A stretch of 64,000 nt of DNA from Rhodovibrio salinarum DSM 9154. GTDB taxonomy: Bacteria; Pseudomonadota; Alphaproteobacteria; Kiloniellales; Rhodovibrionaceae. Where the stretch lies: assembly GCF_000515255.1 (NCBI RefSeq), contig NZ_KI911559.1, positions 2,126,824-2,190,823 on the forward strand, given 5' to 3'. The first letter of the stretch is position 1, and every line of letters begins with the position of its first letter. This document shows positions 43,709-53,874 of this stretch, piece by piece. Under the pieces are notes generated by a model. The model made no database searches. It saw only the letters and a list, made by a program, of their open reading frames with translations, and was not told the origin of the DNA. Position numbers and translations under genes: made by a program.

Positions 43709-46438
43709 ATGCTCGACAAGACATTCAACCCGGCCGAGGTGGAGCGGAAATTTTACGACGTCTGGCGGAAGTCCGGCGCCTTCCGCTGCGATCCGGATAG
43801 CCCGGCCAAGCCGTTCACGATCATGATGCCGCCGCCCAATGTGACGGGCAGCCTGCACATGGGCCACGCGCTGACGTTCACGCTGCAGGACGTGCTGATC
43901 CGGCATAAGCGCATGGCCGGCTACGATGCGCTCTGGCAGCCGGGGATGGACCACGCCGGCATCGCCACCCAATCGGTGGTCGAGCGCACGCTAGCGCAGG
44001 AGGGCAAGAGTGCGGCCGAACTGGGCCGCGCGGCATTCCTGGAGCGGGTCTGGGACTGGAAGGAGAAGTCCGGCGGCACGATCTCCCGCCAGCTGACCCA
44101 CCTGGGCGCCTCGCCGCATTGGGAGCGCGAGCGCTTCACCATGGACGACGGCCTGTCCAAGGCCGTGCGCAAGGTATTCGTCGAGTTGCATCGCCAGGGG
44201 CTGATGTACCGCGACCAGCGTCTGGTCAACTGGGACCCCAAGCTGCACACCGCGATCTCCGACCTGGAGGTCAATCAGGTCGAGGTCGACGGCAAGCTCT
44301 GGCACTTCAAGTACCCGGTGGAGGGTGAAGAGGACAGCTATATCGTCGTCGCCACCACCCGGCCGGAGACCATGCTGGGCGACACCGGTGTGGCCGTGCA
44401 TCCGGAGGACGAACGCTACCAGCATTTGGTCGGCAAGCATGTGATCCTGCCGCTGGTCGGCCGGCGCATTCCGATCGTGGCCGACGAGTGGGCGGATCCG
44501 GAGACCGGCTCCGGCGCGGTCAAGATCACCCCCGCGCACGACTTCAACGACTTCGAGGTTGGCCGGCGCTGCGGGCTGGAGGTGATCAACGTTCTCGACC
44601 GCGACGCGGCAATCAACGAGAACGCGCCCGAGGACTATCAGGGCATGGACCGCTTCAAGGCGCGCAAGCAGATCGTCGCGGACCTCGAGGCCCAAGGTCT
44701 GGTTGCGGAGATCGAGGAGCATCGCCACTCGGTGCCGCACGGCGACCGTTCCGACGTGCCGATCGAACCCTGGCTGACCGACCAGTGGTACGTCGACGCC
44801 AAGACGCTCGCGCAGCCGGCGATGCAGGCGGTGCAGGACGGGCGCACCCGGTTCGTGCCGTCGAACTGGGAAAACGTCTATTTCGAGTGGATGCGCAACA
44901 TCCAACCCTGGTGCGTGTCCCGGCAGATTTGGTGGGGGCACCAGATCCCGGCTTGGTATCCGCTGGATGCCGAGGGCGCGCCGGCCGGCGAGCCGTTCGT
45001 CGAGATGGACGCGGACGCGGCCCAGGCCGAGGCGGAGCGCCGGCTGGGCAAGACGGTGCGTATCCTTCAGGCCGAGGATGAGACGCCGGCGGACAATCGG
45101 GGCCTGGACGGCGAGGTCGTGTATCTGCGCCGCGATCCGGACGTGCTCGATACCTGGTTCTCCAGCGCACTCTGGCCCTTCTCCACGCTCGGCTGGCCGG
45201 ACGAAACGCCGGAGCTTGCGAAGTACTACCCGACCGACGTGCTGGTGACCGGCTTCGACATCATCTTCTTCTGGGTCGCCCGGATGATGATGGCCGGCCT
45301 GCACTTCATGGGCGAGGTGCCGTTCCACACCGTCTACATCCACGCCCTTGTGCGCGATGCCCACGGGCAGAAGATGTCGAAGTCCAAGGGCAACGTGATC
45401 GACCCGCTCGACATCTGCCAGCGCTACGGCGCGGACTCGCTGCGCTTCACCCTGATCGCGCTGTCGGCCCAGGGCCGCGACGTCAAGCTGTCGGAAGACC
45501 GGGTCGAGGGCTACCGCAACTTCGCGACCAAGCTGTGGAACGCCGCGCGTTTCTGCCTGATGAACGGCGTCGCGCCGGATCCGCAGTTCGACCCCGCGCA
45601 GGTGGAGCAGGCGGTCAACCGCTGGGCGGTCGCCAAGACGGTGCGCGCCGCCCAGGGCGTCGACGAGGCGCTCGGCGCCTACCGCTTCAACGATGCGGCG
45701 AGCGCGCTCTACCAGTTCACCTGGCACCAGTTCTGCGACTGGTACGTCGAGTTCGCCAAGCCGATCCTGCAGGGCGACGACGAAGCCGCGAAGGCGGAGA
45801 CCAGCGCCACCATCGCCTGGGTGATGCAGCGGCTGCTGCACCTCTTGCACCCCTTCATGCCGTTCCTCACCGAGGAGCTGTGGGAGCAGTTCGGCGGCGG
45901 GGAGGACAACCGTCTGATCACCGGCGAGTGGCCGCGCCTAGGCGACGCGCTGCTCGACGCCGATGCCGAGGCGGAGATCGACTGGGTTACGCGCACGATC
46001 GGCGAAATCCGCACGGTGCGCGGCGAGATGAACGTGCCCAACAAGGCCGAGGTGCCGCTGCATGTCGAAGGCGCCAGCGACGCCACCAAGGCGCGCCTGG
46101 ACCGGCACGCCACCTTGATCCGGCGGCTTGCCAAGCTGTCGGAGATCCGTGCGCTTGACCAGGTCGATACCCGCGGGGCGGCGCAGCTTCTGATCGACGA
46201 AGCGACGGCGGTGCTGCCGCTGGCCGAGATCATCGATCTCGCCCAGGAACGCCAGCGCCTGCAGAAGGAGCTGGAGAAGCTCGATCAGGAGATCGCCAAG
46301 TACGACAAGAAGCTCGGCAACGAGAGCTTCCTGCAGAAGGCGCCGCAGGCCGTGGTCGACGAACAGCGCGAGCGCCGCGCGGATGCCGTGGCCTCGCGCG
46401 AGAAGCTGGCGACCGCACTGGAGCGTCTGGCGGGGTAG
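43709..46438 (+). CDS. valS: Valyl-tRNA synthetase
   Basis: A 909-residue class I synthetase. The HIGH-type motif is PPNVTGSLHMGHAL, the KMSKS motif is KMSKSKGNVIDPLD, and the CP1 editing domain contains TTRPETMLGDTGVAV. The anticodon-binding helical domain and a C-terminal coiled coil (EIIDLAQERQRLQKELEKLDQEI, partly quoted) complete the ValS architecture. It charges tRNA-Val and is essential. The upstream insertion sequence ends 140 bases before its start, so it now depends on a promoter in that gap or within the IS. Confidence 0.97.
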   Translation: MLDKTFNPAEVERKFYDVWRKSGAFRCDPDSPAKPFTIMMPPPNVTGSLHMGHALTFTLQDVLIRHKRMAGYDALWQPGMDHAGIATQSVVERTLAQEGKSAAELGRAAFLERVWDWKEKSGGTISRQLTHLGASPHWERERFTMDDGLSKAVRKVFVELHRQGLMYRDQRLVNWDPKLHTAISDLEVNQVEVDGKLWHFKYPVEGEEDSYIVVATTRPETMLGDTGVAVHPEDERYQHLVGKHVILPLVGRRIPIVADEWADPETGSGAVKITPAHDFNDFEVGRRCGLEVINVLDRDAAINENAPEDYQGMDRFKARKQIVADLEAQGLVAEIEEHRHSVPHGDRSDVPIEPWLTDQWYVDAKTLAQPAMQAVQDGRTRFVPSNWENVYFEWMRNIQPWCVSRQIWWGHQIPAWYPLDAEGAPAGEPFVEMDADAAQAEAERRLGKTVRILQAEDETPADNRGLDGEVVYLRRDPDVLDTWFSSALWPFSTLGWPDETPELAKYYPTDVLVTGFDIIFFWVARMMMAGLHFMGEVPFHTVYIHALVRDAHGQKMSKSKGNVIDPLDICQRYGADSLRFTLIALSAQGRDVKLSEDRVEGYRNFATKLWNAARFCLMNGVAPDPQFDPAQVEQAVNRWAVAKTVRAAQGVDEALGAYRFNDAASALYQFTWHQFCDWYVEFAKPILQGDDEAAKAETSATIAWVMQRLLHLLHPFMPFLTEELWEQFGGGEDNRLITGEWPRLGDALLDADAEAEIDWVTRTIGEIRTVRGEMNVPNKAEVPLHVEGASDATKARLDRHATLIRRLAKLSEIRALDQVDTRGAAQLLIDEATAVLPLAEIIDLAQERQRLQKELEKLDQEIAKYDKKLGNESFLQKAPQAVVDEQRERRADAVASREKLATALERLAG

Positions 46439-46699
46439 GGCGCCTCAGGTGTTGCGGCAGCCGTTAGGCTTCCTCGACACGGCCCATACGAGCCTGTTGA
46501 GGATAAGGCGGCGTTCATAAGCCATTGGATTTTCAACATAGGCCCTGCTGAACAGGTCGGGCGGGCCGTGTGTGTCGCCGCACACTTAACGGGTCACCGC
46601 CTGCGCACCTCAGCCATTCCGACAAAACCGTTGGCTGCCCTGGAAAGCCGTCGCTATCCTCGCGCCAGCTGCACATGAGATGAGGGGAGAGAAGGCGCC

Positions 46700-48439
46700 A
46701 TGCCGCTCGACGAGAACCAAAAGCGCCACTTCGACAAGTCCAAGCTGCCCAGCCGCCATGTGACGGTCGGCCCGAACCGGGCGCCGCACCGCTCGATGTA
46801 CTACGCCATGGGGCTGAGCGAAGAGGAGATCGACCAGCCGTTCGTCGGCGTGGCGACCTGCTGGAACGAGGCCGCGCCCTGCAACATCGCGCTGTCCCGT
46901 CAGGCGCAGGCGACCAAGTCGGGCGCCAAGGAAGCCGGCGGCACGCCGCGCGAGTTCACCACGATCACCGTCACCGACGGCATCGCGATGGGCCACCAGG
47001 GTATGAAGTCCTCCCTGGTCAGCCGCGAGGTGATCGCGGATTCCACCGAACTGACGATGCGCGGCCATTGCTACGACGCGCTGGTCGGCATCGCCGGCTG
47101 CGACAAGTCGCTGCCGGGGATGATGATGTCGATGGTCCGGCTCAACGTGCCCGCCGTGTTCATGTACGGCGGCACCATCCTGCCCGGGCGCTTCAAGGAC
47201 CACGACGTCACCATCCAGGACGTCTTCGAGGGGGTGGGCGCGCACGCCGCCGGCACGATGAGCGACGGCGACCTGCACGACCTGGAGTGCCATGCCTGCC
47301 CGTCGGCGGGCTCCTGCGGCGGCCAGTTCACCGCCAACACGATGGCCTGCGTTTCCGAGGCGATCGGGCTCGCGCTGCCGGGCTCGGCCGGTGCGCCGGC
47401 GCCCTATGAATCGCGCGACGAGTATGCGCGTGCCTCCGGCGTTGCGGTGATGGACCTGTTGGAAAAGAACATCCGCCCGCGCGATATCGTTACCCGCAAA
47501 TCGCTGGAGAATGCGGCCACCATCGTTGCGGCCTCCGGCGGGTCGACCAACGCGGCGCTGCACCTGCCGGCGATCGCGCACGAGGCGGGGATCGACTTCG
47601 ATCTGCACGAGGTCGCGCGGATCTTCCGCAAGACCCCCTACATCGCCGACCTGAAGCCGGCCGGGCGCTACATCGCCAAGGATCTGTTCGAGATCGGCGG
47701 CGTGCCGGTGCTGATGAAGGCACTGTTCGAGGGCGGCTACCTGCACGGCGACTGCCTGACGGTCACCGGCAAGACGCTGGCCGAGAACATGGAAGCGTTC
47801 ACCTTCCCGACCGACCAGGACATCATCCGCCCGACCAGCGATCCGATCTCCACCTGGGGCGGCGTGGTCGGCCTGCGCGGCAACCTCGCCCCGCAGGGCG
47901 CGATCGTGAAGGTCGCCGGCCTCGACAACCTGAAGTTCACCGGCCGCGCGCGCTGCTTCGACTGCGAGGAGGACGCCTTCGAGGCCGTCTCCAAGCGCGA
48001 CTACCAGGAAGGTGACGTGCTGGTGATCCGCTACGAGGGTCCGCGCGGCGGCCCCGGCATGCGCGAGATGCTGGCAACCACGGCGGCGATCTACGGCCAG
48101 GGCATGGGCAAGAAGGTGGCGCTGATCACCGATGGCCGCTTCTCCGGTGCCACGCGCGGCTTCTGCATCGGCCACGTCGGCCCCGAGGCGGCCGTGGGCG
48201 GCCCGATCGGCCTGCTGCGCGATGGCGACACGATCGTGATCGACGCCGACGAGGGCACGCTCGACGTCGAGCTGTCGGATGCGGAACTGGCCGAACGCCG
48301 CAAAGCTTGGCAGCCGCGCGCGCACGACTACCAGGCCGGCACGCTGTGGAAGTACGCCCAGACCGTCGGCGATGCCGAGAAGGGCGCGGTGACGCACCCC
48401 GGCGGGGCTGCCGAGACGCACTGCTACGCGGATATCTGA
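46700..48439 (+). CDS. ilvD: Dihydroxy-acid dehydratase
   Basis: A 579-residue iron-sulfur enzyme of the IlvD/Edd family, converting dihydroxy-isovalerate and -methylvalerate to the oxoacid precursors of valine, isoleucine and leucine. The cluster cysteines are in [24 protein letters not shown] and [19 protein letters not shown]; the C-terminus has the [21 protein letters not shown] substrate loop. The motif order fits the [2Fe-2S] plant-like type used in many alphaproteobacteria. The 260 bases before it contain no gene. Confidence 0.95.
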   Translation: MPLDENQKRHFDKSKLPSRHVTVGPNRAPHRSMYYAMGLSEEEIDQPFVGVATCWNEAAPCNIALSRQAQATKSGAKEAGGTPREFTTITVTDGIAMGHQGMKSSLVSREVIADSTELTMRGHCYDALVGIAGCDKSLPGMMMSMVRLNVPAVFMYGGTILPGRFKDHDVTIQDVFEGVGAHAAGTMSDGDLHDLECHACPSAGSCGGQFTANTMACVSEAIGLALPGSAGAPAPYESRDEYARASGVAVMDLLEKNIRPRDIVTRKSLENAATIVAASGGSTNAALHLPAIAHEAGIDFDLHEVARIFRKTPYIADLKPAGRYIAKDLFEIGGVPVLMKALFEGGYLHGDCLTVTGKTLAENMEAFTFPTDQDIIRPTSDPISTWGGVVGLRGNLAPQGAIVKVAGLDNLKFTGRARCFDCEEDAFEAVSKRDYQEGDVLVIRYEGPRGGPGMREMLATTAAIYGQGMGKKVALITDGRFSGATRGFCIGHVGPEAAVGGPIGLLRDGDTIVIDADEGTLDVELSDAELAERRKAWQPRAHDYQAGTLWKYAQTVGDAEKGAVTHPGGAAETHCYADI

Positions 48440-48637
48440 ACCTCGGCAGAGAGCCGGGCAGTGGTTGGGGATGCGGCCATTAGGCCGCATCCCACCAAGT
48501 AACTGAAAATTTCAGCGTAAAGCCCCGAAATCGCATAGAGTTCCCCGCCCTGAACAGGGGTGGCAAGCGCCTGTCTTGTAGGACGAGCCACGGCTATCGC
48601 ATCGGCTCGCGTCACCTCATGCCGAGGAGCCCGCGCA

Positions 48638-50152
48638 ATCGCCCGCATCGCTGTCGCCGGCTTTCAGCACGAGACCAACACCTTCGCGCCGACCAAGGCG
48701 GACTTCGACGCCTTTGCGATCCCCGGCGCCTGGCCGGGGCTGCTGCGTGGAGATGAGGTGATCGCGGGCACGCGCGGGCGCAACCTGCCGATCGCGGGCT
48801 TCTGCGACGCGGCGGAGGCAGCGGGGCACACGCTGCTGCCGCTGTCCTGGACCGCCGCCAGCCCGAGCGCGCAGGTCACCGACGACGCGTTCACGCGGAT
48901 CGCCAACCAAATCCTGGAGGACCTGTCGCAGCAGGTCGATCTGGACGCGGTCTACCTCGACCTGCACGGCGCGATGGTGACCGAGAGCCTGGACGATGGC
49001 GAAGGGGAACTTCTGGCGCAGGTGCGCGCGCTGGTCGGCGATCAACTGCCGGTCGTCGCCAGCCTGGATCTACACGCCAACGTCTCCCCGGCGATGGTCG
49101 ACCGGGCTGACGCCCTGATCGCCTATCGGACCTATCCCCATGTCGACATGGCCGAGACGGGGGCACGGGCGCTGCACCACTTGGACGGTCTCCTAAACGG
49201 CACCGCCGGCCGGAAAACCGCGTTCCGCCAGATCCCCTTTCTGATCCCGCTCACCGCCGGCTGCACCGTGACCGAGCCTGGGCAGGGCGTCTACGCGCGC
49301 TTGGCCGAGATCGAGGCCGCGCAGCCCGGCGTTACCCTGTCGTTCAATTGCGGCTTCCCGCCGGCGGATGTCCCTGATGCCGGGGGCAGCGTGATCGCCC
49401 ACGCGCGGGATCAGGCGACGGCCGATGCCGCGGCGGACGATCTCGCGGCCTACGTGACCGAGCGGGAGGGCGCCTTCGGTGCGGATATCCTCCACGCGGA
49501 CTCGGCGGTTGCGCGGGCCATCGAATTGGTGCGTGGCGGCCATCGGCCGGTCGTGTTGGCGGATACACAGGATAACCCAGGTGCCGGCGGCAACGGCGAC
49601 ACCACCGGGTTACTGCGCGCGCTGTTGGATCAGGGGGCGGACAACGTCCTGGCTGGCCTGCTGCACGATCCCGAGGCCGCGCAGGCGGCGCATGACGCGG
49701 GCGAGGGCGCGGTCCTATCCATTGCGCTCGGCGGTCGAACGCCAGGCGACAGGCCGTTGGAAACGAACGTAAAAGTGGCGGCGCTTGGGAACGGGCAGGT
49801 GACCGGCGTCGGGCCCTTCTACCGCGGTGCCCGCCTGCAGCTTGGGTCTTGCGCGTTGCTGGAGCTGGCGGATGGCGCTGTGCGGGTCGCGGTGGTCAGC
49901 CGCAAATTGCAGGCGGCCGACCGCGCGCCCTTCCTGCATCTGGGAGCCGATCCGGCGGCGGCGGCGATCCTGGCGCTCAAATCCTCGGTGCATTTCCGCG
50001 CGGACTTCGCCCCGATCGCCAGCGACATCCTGATCGCTGCTGCGCCGGGGCCGAACCCGGTCGACCACACCCAGCTTGCCTATCACCACCTGCGCGGCGG
50101 TGTTCGCCTGATGCCGAACGGCCCGACCTTCCTGGGCGCGTCGCGCGGCTGA
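48638..50152 (+). CDS. M81-family metallopeptidase (MlrC-like)
   Basis: About 504 residues. The family opening RIAVAGFQHETNTFAP contains the metal-binding HETN; further motifs are LDLHGAMV, SLDLHANVS (metal His), YRTYPHVDM and ADTQDNPGAGGNGDTT. The founding member MlrC cuts linearised microcystin; most members are of unknown substrate. The start is unusual: the only in-frame standard start is GTG 48560, which adds 26 untypical residues, whereas GAGGAG at 48624-48629 lies 8 bases before an ATC codon at 48638. I place the start at 48638 tentatively. Confidence 0.85.
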   Translation: MARIAVAGFQHETNTFAPTKADFDAFAIPGAWPGLLRGDEVIAGTRGRNLPIAGFCDAAEAAGHTLLPLSWTAASPSAQVTDDAFTRIANQILEDLSQQVDLDAVYLDLHGAMVTESLDDGEGELLAQVRALVGDQLPVVASLDLHANVSPAMVDRADALIAYRTYPHVDMAETGARALHHLDGLLNGTAGRKTAFRQIPFLIPLTAGCTVTEPGQGVYARLAEIEAAQPGVTLSFNCGFPPADVPDAGGSVIAHARDQATADAAADDLAAYVTEREGAFGADILHADSAVARAIELVRGGHRPVVLADTQDNPGAGGNGDTTGLLRALLDQGADNVLAGLLHDPEAAQAAHDAGEGAVLSIALGGRTPGDRPLETNVKVAALGNGQVTGVGPFYRGARLQLGSCALLELADGAVRVAVVSRKLQAADRAPFLHLGADPAAAAILALKSSVHFRADFAPIASDILIAAAPGPNPVDHTQLAYHHLRGGVRLMPNGPTFLGASRG

Positions 50153-50246
50153 ATGGCGGCCCCGCTTCCGACGTCCGAGGCGCATCCTGAGCTGGACGCG
50201 CGGGACGCGTTTAAAGCATGACGATCAGGAGGTTACTGGGCAGAGC

Positions 50247-51044
50247 TTACCCCCAGGGGCCAGGCCGCTTGTTGCGCGGCTGGCGGCGTGCCGTGCCGGG
50301 GCTTGGCTGGGTCGATTGCTGGCGCGGCGGGCGCTTGATGCGGATGCCCTTGGGATGATTGCCGCCGCCCCATAACGGGACCGACTTGTGGCGGAACCCG
50401 GCGATCAGCGCGGCGCCGGCGGCAAAGCCCCCGATGTGCGCCCACCAGGCGACCCCGCCGCTGGCCCCGCCGCCGAGCGCGGCGAACAGCTGGAAGCCGA
50501 TCCATCCAACCAGTAGAAGCCAGGCCGGGAAGCGCAGCGGGAAGAAAAACAGCAGGATCGTCACCCAGGCCTTCGGGTGCAGGATCAGGTAGGCGCCCAG
50601 GACGCCCGAAATCGCCCCCGAGGCACCGATCATCGGCGTGGTCGAGCCCGGCGCGATCAGCACGTGGCTGAGTGAGGCCGCCGCCCCGCAGATCAAGTAA
50701 AAGACCACGAACCGGCCGTGACCCATCGAATCCTCGATGTTGTCGCCGAACACGCCCAGGAACAGCATGTTGCCGGCCAGGTGCATGAACCCGCCGTGCA
50801 GGAACATCGCGGTGATCAGCGTCGCCCAGGCCGGCAGGACCGCCAGGTCCGGCGACAACTCCCGCACGCCCATGAGCACCGCCGGGATCAGCCCGAACGA
50901 GTAGGCGATCGCCTGCGCCGCTTGCGGGCCTGCGGCCGCCTGCAGGATGAACACGACGATACAAGTCGCGATGATCGCCCAGGTCACGATCGGCCGGGCA
51001 ATCATGATACGCGGGTTGTCGTCCTGCAGGGGGATGAACGGCAT
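50247..51044 (-). CDS. Rhomboid-family intramembrane serine protease
   Basis: A 265-residue membrane protein with six to seven spans. The catalytic serine is in IGASGAISGVLGAY, the histidine in WWAHIGGFAAG, and HGGFMHLAGNMLFL supplies the conserved His-x-x-x-Asn of span 2. Rhomboids cut transmembrane substrates within the bilayer. The C-terminal 50 residues are a basic, Pro/Arg/Gln-rich cytoplasmic tail. It is separated from the next gene, the GFA protein, by 78 bases and reads in the same direction. Confidence 0.93.
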   Translation of the reverse strand: MPFIPLQDDNPRIMIARPIVTWAIIATCIVVFILQAAAGPQAAQAIAYSFGLIPAVLMGVRELSPDLAVLPAWATLITAMFLHGGFMHLAGNMLFLGVFGDNIEDSMGHGRFVVFYLICGAAASLSHVLIAPGSTTPMIGASGAISGVLGAYLILHPKAWVTILLFFFPLRFPAWLLLVGWIGFQLFAALGGGASGGVAWWAHIGGFAAGAALIAGFRHKSVPLWGGGNHPKGIRIKRPPRQQSTQPSPGTARRQPRNKRPGPWG

Positions 51045-51122
51045 GGCGGATCTTTCGGGCGCGGGGCGGGGGTGCTGGCTCGGAGTATGGCGTCAGCCGG
51101 ATGCGCCGGCCAGTGGCCGTTG

Positions 51123-51527
51123 CTATTCCTGTCCGCTTTCCGGCAGGTCCGGGTCGAGCGTCAGCCAGGACAGGCGGCTGTCGGTCCAGATGTGCCGCTG
51201 GGCGGGGTGGCGGTCGGCGTCGTCCAGGGTCGCCAGGGTGACGTCCAGCTCACCGGCGGCCGCGTCGGTTTGGAAGGTAATCTGACAGCCGCAGCCTGGA
51301 CAGAAGCCGCGTGTGGCGCCGGGCGAAGATTGCCAACTTCGCAGTTGCCCCGTCGTAAGGGTGAACGCGTCCGGCTGGACCGTGAACCAGGTTACCGCGA
51401 CGGCCCCGCTGGCCCGACGGCACATCGTGCAGTGACAGTGCGCGACATCCCCGATTGGCGCATCGACACGGTAGCGCACCTGCCCGCACAGACAGCCGCC
51501 GGTGTGCGAACCGGTGCCCCCGGTCAT
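51123..51527 (-). CDS. GFA family (CENP-V/glutathione-dependent formaldehyde-activating) protein
   Basis: A 134-residue zinc protein. The family motifs are present: GGCLCGQVRYRV, CHCTMCRRASGA and FCPGCGCQITFQ, giving the cysteine ligands of two zinc sites. GFA proteins were named for glutathione-dependent formaldehyde activation, though most have no known substrate. The ATG at 51527 overlaps the xthA stop by ATGA, so the two are translated together. Confidence 0.92.
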   Translation of the reverse strand: MTGGTGSHTGGCLCGQVRYRVDAPIGDVAHCHCTMCRRASGAVAVTWFTVQPDAFTLTTGQLRSWQSSPGATRGFCPGCGCQITFQTDAAAGELDVTLATLDDADRHPAQRHIWTDSRLSWLTLDPDLPESGQE

Positions 51528-52297
51528 ACGTCCAACTCGCACACCACCGGCGTGTGGTCCGAGGCTTTCTCCCAGGCGCGCGGGGTGGTGTCGATCCGGC
51601 AGTCTGACACGCGATCGGCGGCCTGCGGGGACAGCAGCAGGTGGTCGATCCGCAGGCCGTCGTCGTTGCGGAAGGCGGCGCCGTAGTCCCAGTAGCTGTA
51701 AACGTGCCGGTCGCTGTGCAGGGCGCGCCAAGCCTCTGTATAGCCAAGATACTGCAGCGCCCGGAAGCGGCTGCGCGTTTGCGGCTTGCACAGGGCATCG
51801 TCGGCGAAACGTCCGGGATCGTAGACGTCGTCATCCGTGGGCGCGCAGTTGTAGTCGCCGCCCAGCACGACGATCTCCTCGCTGCGCAGTAGCTCTTCGG
51901 CGCGGGCGCGTAGCCGGTCCATCCAGGCCAGCTTGTAGTCGTATTTCGGCCCGTCCGCCGGGTTGCCGTTCGGCAGGTAGATCGAAGCCACCCGCACACC
52001 GCAGGTGCGTGCTTCGATGTAGCGGGCCTGGGTGTCGTCATCGTCGCCGGGCAGGGCGGTGGCCGTCACCTCGATCTCGCCCTTGGAAAGAAGCGCGACA
52101 CCATTGTAGCTCTTCTGCCCAATCACCGCGGCCTCGTAGCCGGCGGCCTGGACTTCCATGTACGGGAAGCTGTCTTCGGTGCACTTCAGTTCCTGCAACA
52201 GCACGACATCCGGCTGGGTCTGACGGGTCCAGGCAGCCAGGTGGCCGGCGCGCTGCTTGATCGAATTGACGTTCCAGGTGGCGACGGTGATTGTCAT
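51524..52297 (-). CDS. xthA: Exodeoxyribonuclease III
   Basis: A 257-residue AP endonuclease/exonuclease of the XthA type. Catalytic elements are ATWNVNSI, LLQELKCTED (metal Glu), GGDYNCAPTDDDVYDP (nucleophile-orienting Asp/Asn), DGLRIDHLLLS and the final ASDHTPVV (His-Asp). It removes abasic sites and 3' blocks during base excision repair. It overlaps the GFA gene by 4 bases. The 286 bases before it hold no gene. Confidence 0.94.
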   Translation of the reverse strand: MTITVATWNVNSIKQRAGHLAAWTRQTQPDVVLLQELKCTEDSFPYMEVQAAGYEAAVIGQKSYNGVALLSKGEIEVTATALPGDDDDTQARYIEARTCGVRVASIYLPNGNPADGPKYDYKLAWMDRLRARAEELLRSEEIVVLGGDYNCAPTDDDVYDPGRFADDALCKPQTRSRFRALQYLGYTEAWRALHSDRHVYSYWDYGAAFRNDDGLRIDHLLLSPQAADRVSDCRIDTTPRAWEKASDHTPVVCELDV

Positions 52298-52583
52298 GTC
52301 TTTCCCGCGAGTTAGGACGGGTGTTTCTCGACGGTCCGCGTGCGCGTTCCCTTACGCGGTTCGCCAAGGGTCCGCAAGGTAGGCTGGACGCTTCTGGTCG
52401 ATGATGTCGGGCGGCCAGCGGCAAAGCCAGTAGCGTTTTCCCACGGTGCAGCCAGCCCGAGCCGCATATTAGCTGAGCTTGGGGTCATGTCGGTCACTCG
52501 TTGTTTGCTGGCGCGCGTTGCGGTCGCCATCGTCCGGAGCGTTGAGATGACACCCTATCAAGAGCGATCAGGAGCCAGCCACC

Positions 52584-53828
52584 ATGACCACCGACCCGCA
52601 TCGCGCGCGACCCCGCCACCTTCTTCAAAGCCGGGCTGCCTGGGCGCCGGACGGGGGCATCGGCGCCGCAACCGGTCCGGTCGTCGACATGGGCGAGTTC
52701 GGGAGTTACGCCGGCCCACATCGCTTGATCGCCGCCGAGAACGCAGGCGAACAGGTACGCCTGACCTGGGATGACGGGGCGACGGCGGATTTCCACCGTC
52801 TGTGGTTGCGCGATAATTGCGCCTGCGCCGACTGCCGGCATCCGCAGACGCGGGAGCGTACGGTCAAACTGGTCGACATCGACGAACCCGGCCGCCCGAG
52901 CGTGAGCGCGGACGCGGATGGCGCGCTTACCTGCACTTGGGCGGATGGGCACGTGAGCCGCTTCGACCCGAACTGGCTGCGTCAGCGCCGGCCGGGAATG
53001 GAGACCGACGCTCAGCCCACGCCACGGCTGTGGACGGCTGCGCGCATGGCCGACGGCCTGCCGAGCGTCGACCATCATGCGGTGATGCACAGCGACGACG
53101 GCTTGCGTCAGTGGCTGGATGCGCTGACTCGTGACGGCGCGGCCCTGATCACCAACGGGCCGACGGACCTGAACGAGGTGGTGCGCGTTGCCGAGCGGAT
53201 CGGCTGGCCGCGCGAGACCAACTTCGGCCGGCACTTCGATGTCGTTTCCAAGCCGAACCCGAACAACGCCGCCTACACTGCGATCCGGCTGGAGCCGCAC
53301 GTCGACTTGCCGAACTGGCAGCGGTCGCCGGACTTCCAGTTCCTCTATTGCCTGGAGAACGAGGCCGAAGGGGGCGAATCCCTGCTGGTCGACGGCTTTG
53401 CCGTCGCCGGCGCGCTGGCACAGGAAGATCCCGAGGCTTTCGAGACGTTGTGCACCTTGCCGATCGACTTCCGTTTCCAGGACAGCGGCAACGACATCCG
53501 TTTCCGCGCGCCGGTGATCGGTCGTGATCCCGATGGCACGCTTCGCGAGATCCGGTTCAACAACTGGATTCGCGACGCGCAGCCGATGCATCCGGAAACG
53601 GCGGAGCGCTTTTACCGCGGCTACCGCCGCTTCTGGGAGCTGCTGCGTGATCCGCGTTACATGATCCGCTTCCAACTCAAGCCCGGCTGCATGATGGCGT
53701 TCGATAACCTGCGTGTTCTGCACGGACGCGAGGAGTTCTTCCCGAACACCGGCAAGCGCCATCTGCAGGGCTGCTACATCGACCGCGATCTGGTCGACAG
53801 CCGTCTGCGGGTTCTGGAGCGTAGCTAG
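52584..53828 (+). CDS. Gamma-butyrobetaine dioxygenase-like enzyme (TauD/TfdA superfamily)
   Basis: A 414-residue Fe(II)/2-oxoglutarate dioxygenase with the BBOX architecture: an N-terminal DUF971-like domain with cysteines (LWLRDNCACADCRHPQT) and a catalytic jelly roll with iron ligands in EPHVDLP and LRVLHGREEF and a distal Arg in HLQGCYIDRD. The family hydroxylates gamma-butyrobetaine to L-carnitine, or related trimethylammonium substrates. GGAG lies 9 bases before the ATG. Adjacent are a LysR-type regulator and a betaine-binding protein, which fits an osmolyte-handling locus. Confidence 0.88.
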   Translation: MTTDPHRARPRHLLQSRAAWAPDGGIGAATGPVVDMGEFGSYAGPHRLIAAENAGEQVRLTWDDGATADFHRLWLRDNCACADCRHPQTRERTVKLVDIDEPGRPSVSADADGALTCTWADGHVSRFDPNWLRQRRPGMETDAQPTPRLWTAARMADGLPSVDHHAVMHSDDGLRQWLDALTRDGAALITNGPTDLNEVVRVAERIGWPRETNFGRHFDVVSKPNPNNAAYTAIRLEPHVDLPNWQRSPDFQFLYCLENEAEGGESLLVDGFAVAGALAQEDPEAFETLCTLPIDFRFQDSGNDIRFRAPVIGRDPDGTLREIRFNNWIRDAQPMHPETAERFYRGYRRFWELLRDPRYMIRFQLKPGCMMAFDNLRVLHGREEFFPNTGKRHLQGCYIDRDLVDSRLRVLERS

Positions 53829-53844
53829 CCTGAACCGATTTCTT

Positions 53845-53872
53845 CGCCGCGGCCGGGACACCGGCCGCGGCG
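53845..53872. terminator. Bidirectional hairpin between the dioxygenase and LysR genes
   Basis: Perfect 12-bp arms, CGCCGCGGCCGG and CCGGCCGCGGCG, with a 4-base loop, placed between two convergent stop codons. There is no T-tract on either side, so strength as an intrinsic terminator is uncertain. Confidence 0.6.
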
Positions 53873-53874
53873 GC

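Noticed and set aside
43991-45850. 619-codon open frame antisense to valS
   Set aside because: valS on the plus strand has complete catalytic motifs; the antisense frame is a GC-bias shadow with no family pattern.
46610-48490. 626-codon open frame antisense to ilvD
   Set aside because: Same reason: the plus-strand IlvD motifs are intact and the antisense residues are Arg/His/Gly-rich noise.
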